A DNA stretch of 18,221 bases, taken from Clostridiales bacterium (lineage in GTDB: Bacteria > Bacillota > Clostridia > Oscillospirales > CAG-272). The notes under the pieces were generated by a model, which was not told the origin of the DNA, ran no database searches, and saw only the letters and a program-made list of their open reading frames with translations. Position 1 is the stretch's first letter; every line of letters begins with the position of its first letter. Below, one piece after another: positions 13,447 through 18,221 of this stretch. The position numbers and the translations under genes were made by a program. Location of the stretch: contig DPGD01000022.1 of the NCBI GenBank assembly GCA_003522145.1, positions 1-18,221 of the forward strand. Reading direction: 5' to 3'.

Positions 13447-15837
13447 TCAGATTCTGCGCAGACGGGCATAACTGCCCATCAGTTTTTTGTTGCCCACGGT
13501 TTCAAAAGCGATCTCATAAAGAACATCGCCGCCCATGGGAGTGATGCCCACGATCTCTCCTTTTCCGAACACGCTGTGCTCCACCCGGTCGCCGGGCTGC
13601 AGATTCTCCGCTTTTGCGGGTGCCGTTGCCGCCGGTTCTGTCTTGGGTCTGGTGCCCAGAACATTGCACCGGGCATGATCGATCAGCTGGGCCTTCCTGG
13701 TGGCGATACGCTGAGTCCGGCTTCCGCCCTGTTCGGTTTCGTCGGAAATCAATTCCTCGGGAATTTCCTTTACAAATCTGGACAGCTGATTGTACTGGGT
13801 GTGCCCGAAGAGCATTCTTTCCCGCACATGGCTGATGTATATCTTCTCCTTGGCTCTGGTCAGCGCCACATACGACAACCGCCGTTCCTCTTCCAATTCC
13901 TTGGGATCGTGCAGAGTTTGCATTCCGGGGAAAAGTCCTTCCTCCATGCCGGGCAGGAAGACCACCGGAAATTCCAGTCCCTTGGCGCTGTGTACCGTCA
14001 TAAGCACCACTGCGTCCGCTCCGGCATCGTAGTTGTCTATGTCGCTTACCAATGCCGCCTCTTCCAGAAATCCGGCCAAATCGGCATTTTCATGGCTCTC
14101 GGAATATTCCACGGCGTTGGATACCAATTCCTTCACATTTTCCAACCGGTCGATCTCGGTGATTCCTTCGGACAGAAGCATTTCCTTGTAGCCGCTGTCG
14201 GTGATGGTTCGATCGAACAGCTCCGGCAGAGAACCTTCTTCCTTGACCTTTTGCAGATTCCGGATCAGGGCGCAAAAAGCGCTGAGCCGGGGAGCTACTT
14301 TAGAAAGGGCCGGATATTCCGCCGCCTTTTCCATGATCTCAAACATACTCTTCCGCTCGATGACCGCCAGCTCCTCCACCGCCACTATGGTCGAATTTCC
14401 GATTTTTCTTTTCGGCTCGTTGATGATCCGCCGCAGGCGCAGATTGTCCGCCGGATTTTCAATCACGCAAAGATAGGCCACAATATCCTTGATTTCCTTG
14501 CGCTCATAGAACCTCGTACCGCCCAAAATCCTGTAGGGAATACCGCTTCGGGCAAAGGCGTTTTCCAGTGCATTGGACTGGGCGTTCATCCGGTACAGCA
14601 CCGCAAAATCCGAGAATTTCCGCTCTCCGGAAGCGCCGGTATGGGCGCTGATTTTGTTGATGATGTAGCGGGCCTCCTCGTTCTGGTTGTCCAGACGCTT
14701 CAGTGTGATCGGGTCGCCCTTTCCTTTGTCGCTCCACAGTCTTTTTTCGTGCCGGCCCTGGTTGTGTGCGATAACGCTGTTGGCGGCCTCCAGAATGTTG
14801 GATGTGGATCGGTAGTTCTGCTCCAGCTTGACCACCCGGGCGTCTTCAAAATCCCGGTCAAAGCCCAGAATGTTTTCAATGGTGGCGCCTCTGAAACGGT
14901 AAATCGACTGGTCGTCGTCGCCCACCACCATCAGGTTTCTCTTTCCTCCCGACAGCAGCTTGGCCAGCTCCAGCTGGGCCTTGTTCGTATCCTGATATTC
15001 GTCCACCAGCACATAGTCAAATTTGTTCTGATAGTATCGACGGATTTCCTCGTTCTCCTTGAGAAGTTTCACGGTCAGGCGGATAATATCGTCAAAATCC
15101 AGTGCCCCGGCCGTGCGCAGCTTTTCGTCGTACAACCGATAAATTTCTGCGCATTTGGTAAACATATAGTCGCTTCCTGCCAACTGAGCCATATCGGTGT
15201 ACTCCATCAACCGATCCTTGGCTCTGCCGATGACATTCATCACTGCCTTGGCGGAAAAGACCTTCTCATCCAGATTCAGTTCCTGAACACAGGAGGCGAT
15301 CAGCTTTTTGCTGTCATCTGCATCATAAATCGTAAAATGGGCGGGAATTCCAAGAGCCTCCCCGTGTTTTCGGAGAATCCTCACGCAGACCGAATGGAAG
15401 GTGCCTGCCCAGATCTGACCCGCCGTTTCCTCGCCCAGCTTCTCGCACAGCCGGTCCTTAATTTCCTTGGCCGCCTTGTTGGTGAAGGTGATTGCAAGAA
15501 TTTTATAGGGCGGACAGGCATTCACCGAAAAAGAAGAAAGAAGAGCGTCCCGCTCGTCCTTTCCCAGTTCTGCGCCCCTTTCCAGCGCCTCCACCTCTTT
15601 TTCGCCCACAAAAGGCGGCAAAGCCTCCTCTTCGTAGGCATCCCCGAATTTCACGATCTGCGCAACCCGTTCGGTAAGCACCGCCGTCTTTCCGCTTCCG
15701 GCTCCGGCTAAAACCAGCAAAGGTCCCTTCAATGCATAAATGGCACGCCGCTGTTGCGCATTGTATCTGTTGTATTTTAAGTCAAACAACGCCCGTTTTG
15801 CCTTGAGAAACCGGGCATTCAAGCTCTCTTCCCCCAT
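13447..15837 (-). CDS. pcrA: ATP-dependent DNA helicase PcrA/UvrD
   Basis: 796 residues. It is a superfamily 1A 3'-5' helicase of DNA repair and replication-fork maintenance. Motifs in order: Q-motif (YNAQQRRAI, ~25), Walker A AGAGSGKT (44-51), Ia ITFTNKAA (~116), II VDEYQDT (~278-284), III GDDDQSIYRFRGA (~306), then the VHSAKGLEFPVVFLPG and RRLSYVALTRAKEKIY motifs, and a PcrA-type C-terminal Tudor-like segment (GDRVEHSVFGKGEIVGI). The loop between motif I and Ia carries an acidic insertion of roughly 40 residues. Start choice: ATG 15837 has GGAGG five bases upstream; ATG 15849 has a poorer site that falls at the predicted transcript start. Longer frames to 16005 run through the promoter and are excluded. 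Confidence 0.95.
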   Translation of the reverse strand: MGEESLNARFLKAKRALFDLKYNRYNAQQRRAIYALKGPLLVLAGAGSGKTAVLTERVAQIVKFGDAYEEEALPPFVGEKEVEALERGAELGKDERDALLSSFSVNACPPYKILAITFTNKAAKEIKDRLCEKLGEETAGQIWAGTFHSVCVRILRKHGEALGIPAHFTIYDADDSKKLIASCVQELNLDEKVFSAKAVMNVIGRAKDRLMEYTDMAQLAGSDYMFTKCAEIYRLYDEKLRTAGALDFDDIIRLTVKLLKENEEIRRYYQNKFDYVLVDEYQDTNKAQLELAKLLSGGKRNLMVVGDDDQSIYRFRGATIENILGFDRDFEDARVVKLEQNYRSTSNILEAANSVIAHNQGRHEKRLWSDKGKGDPITLKRLDNQNEEARYIINKISAHTGASGERKFSDFAVLYRMNAQSNALENAFARSGIPYRILGGTRFYERKEIKDIVAYLCVIENPADNLRLRRIINEPKRKIGNSTIVAVEELAVIERKSMFEIMEKAAEYPALSKVAPRLSAFCALIRNLQKVKEEGSLPELFDRTITDSGYKEMLLSEGITEIDRLENVKELVSNAVEYSESHENADLAGFLEEAALVSDIDNYDAGADAVVLMTVHSAKGLEFPVVFLPGMEEGLFPGMQTLHDPKELEEERRLSYVALTRAKEKIYISHVRERMLFGHTQYNQLSRFVKEIPEELISDETEQGGSRTQRIATRKAQLIDHARCNVLGTRPKTEPAATAPAKAENLQPGDRVEHSVFGKGEIVGITPMGGDVLYEIAFETVGNKKLMGSYARLRRI

Positions 15838-15865
15838 ATCTTCCTCCATATGTCTCTCCGCATAC

Positions 15866-15894
15866 AGTATAGCACAGAAATCGTGAAAAATCAA
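15866..15894 (-). promoter_or_regulatory. pcrA: pcrA promoter
   Basis: On the minus strand: -35 TTGATT (15894-15889), 17-base spacer, -10 TATACT (15871-15866). The start would lie near 15859, giving a short leader of about 22 bases to ATG 15837. Confidence 0.85.
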
Positions 15895-16037
15895 GGTTTT
15901 TTTACAAAACGCAACAGCTCGTACGCCCCGGAAAAGGTGATTTCCGGCGGTTTTCCTGTTTTGTATACGGGCTTCCTGTCGCAAAGCTGATCGCCTGCCG
16001 GACACTTTCTGAGCATCCGGAGATACCCATAAATCAA
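15891..16037 (-). CDS. Possible small ORF between pcrA and yfbR (uncertain)
   Basis: An open frame that ends at TGA 15893-15891, inside the pcrA -35 box. From TTG 16037 it would give 48 residues; from ATG 16016, 41. The sequence is protein-like in composition, with two cysteines, a KCPAGDQLCDRKPVY stretch and an AYELLRFV helix near the end. GGAGG lies upstream but too far from TTG 16037 for a standard start, and no clean promoter was found apart from a TATAAG overlapping the yfbR -10 on the other strand. I do not recognise the product. It may be a real small gene, the remnant of one, or a chance frame. Confidence 0.25.
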   Translation of the reverse strand: MIYGYLRMLRKCPAGDQLCDRKPVYKTGKPPEITFSGAYELLRFVKKP

Positions 16038-16064
16038 AATGGAAAATCCGTCCTCCGGTGCTCC

Positions 16065-16093
16065 TTGACAGTAAAATCCGCCCGTGCTATACT
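16065..16093 (+). promoter_or_regulatory. Promoter of the yfbR-type gene
   Basis: Perfect -35 TTGACA (16065-16070), 17-base spacer, -10 TATACT (16088-16093). The predicted start near 16100 leaves a leader of about 38 bases. The -10 lies in a near-palindrome, GCTATA-CT-TATAGC. Confidence 0.87.
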
Positions 16094-16137
16094 TATAGCG
16101 GATTCGGAGTTGTATTTTTTTGAAAAAGAGGTATCCT

Positions 16138-16719
16138 ATGGAACAAAACAGTTTTTTTGCTCTGGTTTTCCGCCAGAAATATATCAAGCGCTGGGGGCTG
16201 ATGCGCAATGTCCAGCCTGAAAACCTTTCCGAACACGCCGCGGAGGTGGCCGTTATTGCCCATTGTCTTGCGGTTGTGGGAAACCGGATCTTCGGAAAAC
16301 ACTATGATGAAGGGCAGGCAACGCTTCTGGCCCTCTTCCACGATGTTCCCGAGGTCTACACGGGCGACCTGCCCACGCCAATCAAATACTTTGATAAGGA
16401 CTCCAGAAAGAGCTACGACACCGTGGAAAAACAGGCGGTTTCCTCCCTGCTCTCCAAGGTTCCCGAGGAGTTGCGTCCCGCCTATGAAAATCTTATCGGC
16501 GAGCCGGAATGTCCGGAAAAAGCCCTGGTGAAGGCTGCGGACAAGCTCTGTGCCTATATCAAATGCCTGGAGGAAGAAAAGTGCGGAAACACCGAATTCC
16601 GCAGTGCCAAGGAAGCGATCCGACAGCAATTGGAACGGTTGGACTGCCCGGAGTTGGGTTGGTTCACGGAGCATTTGCTGCCGACCTTTTCGCTGACTAT
16701 TGACGAGATGCAGATGTAA
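16138..16719 (+). CDS. yfbR: YfbR-type 5'-deoxynucleotidase (HD domain)
   Basis: 193 residues from ATG 16138, with AGAGG seven bases upstream; the TTG at 16120 upstream belongs to the leader. It is strikingly like Escherichia coli YfbR, which removes phosphate from deoxynucleoside 5'-monophosphates in the cytoplasm and uses a divalent metal. The HD-site residues are all present: His33 (SEH), His68-Asp69 (LFHD), Glu72, Asp77 (GDLPTP) and Asp135 (KAADKLCAYIKCLEE). RWGLMRNV and the GDLPTPIKYF loop are further family marks. Length is within a few residues of E. coli YfbR. The next gene starts 55 bases downstream on the same strand, probably co-transcribed. Confidence 0.93.
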   Translation: MEQNSFFALVFRQKYIKRWGLMRNVQPENLSEHAAEVAVIAHCLAVVGNRIFGKHYDEGQATLLALFHDVPEVYTGDLPTPIKYFDKDSRKSYDTVEKQAVSSLLSKVPEELRPAYENLIGEPECPEKALVKAADKLCAYIKCLEEEKCGNTEFRSAKEAIRQQLERLDCPELGWFTEHLLPTFSLTIDEMQM

Positions 16720-16774
16720 AGCCGCCGGTTTTTCGGCCGATCTTTCAAGAAATTCAAAAGAGAGGAGCATATAC

Positions 16775-18004
16775 ATGGCAAATATTCGGGACTATCTGCA
16801 TTTCCGGGGGGATTTGTCCCTTTTGCAGGATCCTTTCAACGAAGTGGACGGTTTGATCCTATCCGAAATTTCATATATCGACTACAGTGGCATTGTAAAA
16901 GAAGAGCCCGACCGGAGAGTCGGATTTGAAGAGGCCACCGAAGCGTTTTTTGACGGCAAGGATCAAAAAGACCTTTCCTTGGGTGCCATCCTGCCCGATG
17001 AAATTCTGGACCTTTGCAAAGATGCCGCCGCCGCTCCCCGTTTTTCCGGCGCTTCTCTCACCGCCTACCGCAATGTGAAAAAGGAAGGCGCACAGGATTC
17101 CGAAAAAATGCAGTGGGCAGTTCTGACCTTTCTCCTTCCCGACGACAGCCTCTTTATCGCCTTTTCCGGCACGGATGACAGCCTGGTCAGCTGGAAGGAG
17201 GATCTGGATATGGCGGTGGAGGATGTTCTGCCCTCTCAGAAACTGGCGGTGGCTTATATCAACGAGTTAGCCTCTGCCTATCCCGGAAAGCTCCTGCGCA
17301 TCGGCGGACACAGCAAGGGCGGAAATATTGCCGTCTATTCTGCCGCCAACTGTGCACCCTCGGTGCAGGATCGTATTCTGACGGTATATGACAATGACGG
17401 ACCGGGCTTTTCCGCAGAATTTCTTGCCAGTCCCGGCTATAAACGCATTAAAGAAAAGGTGGTCCGCATTCTTCCGAGCGGTTCCGTGGTCGGACTCTTT
17501 TTTAAGAATGACCGGAAGCCGATCGTGGTGAACAGTAACGCCAAAGGCGTTTTTCAGCACGATGGATTGTCCTGGCAGATCTATCGGAATGGCTTTGAAA
17601 AAGCACCGGGCATCCGGCAGGATGCTCTGCTCTTTCAAAATGTCTTGAAAAAATGGCTTTCCCTTATGGAGAAAGACGAAAAATCCCGGTTTGTGGAAAT
17701 TATCTACCGGTTTTTCAGCGGAACTCAGAAAAGAACCCTGACAGAGTTGTCCGACGATAAGCTCGGACTGCTGTCATCTTATAAGTCGCTTTCCCCCGAA
17801 GAGCGTGCCCTCGTGCGCCAGTCCTTCGGCAAACTCTGGTCCAGCGGCAAAAAGGTTTATGCAACCGAACTGCCGAAAGCCCTCCGGGAAGGAAAGCAGA
17901 ATGTCCGGAAGAGCAAACCGGTTAAAGAACGGAAAAAAGACTTCCTTTTAAGCGTGGATGGTACCAAATTGTATACGAAAAAATCGGTGCAATCTAAAAA
18001 GTAA
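16775..18004 (+). CDS. DUF2974/Mbeg1-like alpha/beta-hydrolase
   Basis: 409 residues from ATG 16775, with AGAGGAG seven bases upstream. The N-terminus (NIRDYLHFRGDLSLLQDPFNEVD) and the nucleophile elbow GGHSKGGN with Ser180 are typical of the DUF2974 (Mbeg1-like) group, lipase-like proteins widespread in Firmicutes with no settled substrate. Asp206 or Asp208 (YDNDGPGF) and His262 (FQHDGLSW) are the likely triad partners. There is no signal peptide or membrane helix, so it is probably cytoplasmic. The C-terminal ~75 residues are strongly basic and disordered-looking (KPVKERKKDF, ending KKSVQSKK), beyond the hydrolase core. It likely shares the yfbR promoter; a short CCGG-TTTTT-CGG element in the gap is too weak to call a terminator. 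Confidence 0.85.
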   Translation: MANIRDYLHFRGDLSLLQDPFNEVDGLILSEISYIDYSGIVKEEPDRRVGFEEATEAFFDGKDQKDLSLGAILPDEILDLCKDAAAAPRFSGASLTAYRNVKKEGAQDSEKMQWAVLTFLLPDDSLFIAFSGTDDSLVSWKEDLDMAVEDVLPSQKLAVAYINELASAYPGKLLRIGGHSKGGNIAVYSAANCAPSVQDRILTVYDNDGPGFSAEFLASPGYKRIKEKVVRILPSGSVVGLFFKNDRKPIVVNSNAKGVFQHDGLSWQIYRNGFEKAPGIRQDALLFQNVLKKWLSLMEKDEKSRFVEIIYRFFSGTQKRTLTELSDDKLGLLSSYKSLSPEERALVRQSFGKLWSSGKKVYATELPKALREGKQNVRKSKPVKERKKDFLLSVDGTKLYTKKSVQSKK

Positions 18005-18019
18005 AAGAAAAGCCGGACA

Positions 18020-18221
18020 CTCCTCTGTGGGACTCCGTCCCACTCCCTGCCAAGGGCGCGTTTTTGGAAAAACGCCCCTTGGAACCCCCAAAAACTTCTT
18101 TCAGGTTCGTAAAGGCGAGGCCGGACTGTCTGTGGGCGTTTCGTGAAAGGACCTTGTCCCGCCTGAAAAGGCGCACCCGGCCATATAGGCTCGCCCTTTC
18201 TTTGTGGGACGCTGTCCCACT
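18020..18221 (-). repeat. Right copy of the intergenic repeat, inverted and nearly complete
   Basis: The reverse complement of this stretch aligns with 1-137. It is bounded by two copies of the palindrome GTGGGAC-NNN-GTCCCAC, at 18027-18043 and 18204-18220. Inside are a long hairpin CCAAGGGCGCGTTTTT-GG-AAAAACGCCCCTTGG (18050-18082) and a GCCT-GAAA-AGGC hairpin (18161-18172). It starts about 20 bases after the stop of the hydrolase gene, and no frame in it looks coding. Palindromic ends, about 200 bp and no coding capacity fit a MITE-like or REP/BIME-like dispersed element. Confidence 0.8.

Noticed and set aside
13330..15711. A 793-codon open frame on the + strand opposite pcrA
   Set aside because: It is the antisense shadow of a helicase with all its motifs; it has no ribosome site and a composition not like a folded protein family.
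1..18221. Search for transposase, integrase, toxin-antitoxin, defence or phage genes
   Set aside because: No reading frame shows their motifs; the repeat at the two ends has no coding capacity.

Overview
The window reads as chromosomal DNA from a low-to-mid GC Firmicute, most likely a gut-type member of the Clostridia. The evidence is the CIRCE (HrcA) operator in front of groES-groEL, strong AGGAGG-type ribosome sites, TTGACA/TATAAT promoters, a CotH-family lipoprotein, a surface protein with InlB-B-type repeats, and a PcrA helicase with an acidic insertion after motif I. No rRNA, tRNA, CRISPR array, phage or transposase gene is visible. Both ends lie in inverted copies of the same palindrome-rich intergenic repeat. 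An assembly that stops in a dispersed repeat would look like this, so the window may be one whole contig.

Layout. (1) 1-137: left copy of the repeat. (2) 186-5089, + strand: a probable three-gene envelope operon. It encodes a large membrane-anchored protein (Ig-like domains, a transglutaminase-like fold that appears to lack its nucleophile Cys, four InlB-B-type repeats and an acidic tail), a CotH-family lipoprotein, and a two-helix membrane protein. (3) 5090-5366: two large hairpins. (4) 5367-5528: an unrecorded-length small gene of 53 codons. (5) 5681-8390: a carbohydrate module of a GH127-type beta-L-arabinofuranosidase (- strand) and a divergent AraC-family regulator (+ strand). Their promoters overlap at the -10 hexamers. 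This module looks more AT-rich than its neighbours. (6) 8534-8581: bidirectional terminator. (7) 8597-10654, - strand: groES-groEL with promoter and CIRCE. (8) 11010-12275, + strand: an AGCS-family alanine/sodium symporter, facing (9) 12386-13293, a - strand lipoprotein with a Thr/Pro repeat linker; a shared hairpin terminator lies between them. (10) 13447-15894, - strand: pcrA. (11) 16065-18004, + strand: a YfbR-type 5'-deoxynucleotidase and a DUF2974/Mbeg1-like alpha/beta-hydrolase. (12) 18020-18221: right copy of the repeat.

How the genes fit together: groESL (protein folding), pcrA (DNA repair) and yfbR (nucleotide pool) are housekeeping genes. The GH127/AraC pair is an accessory sugar-harvesting switch, and the first operon is an accessory cell-surface system. 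I see no defence or phage system. The points most worth a second look are the degenerate transglutaminase protein next to CotH, the overlapping divergent promoters, the modular inverted repeat at the two ends, the hairpins before the small gene, and an orphan CIRCE half-site beside a palindrome upstream of groES.
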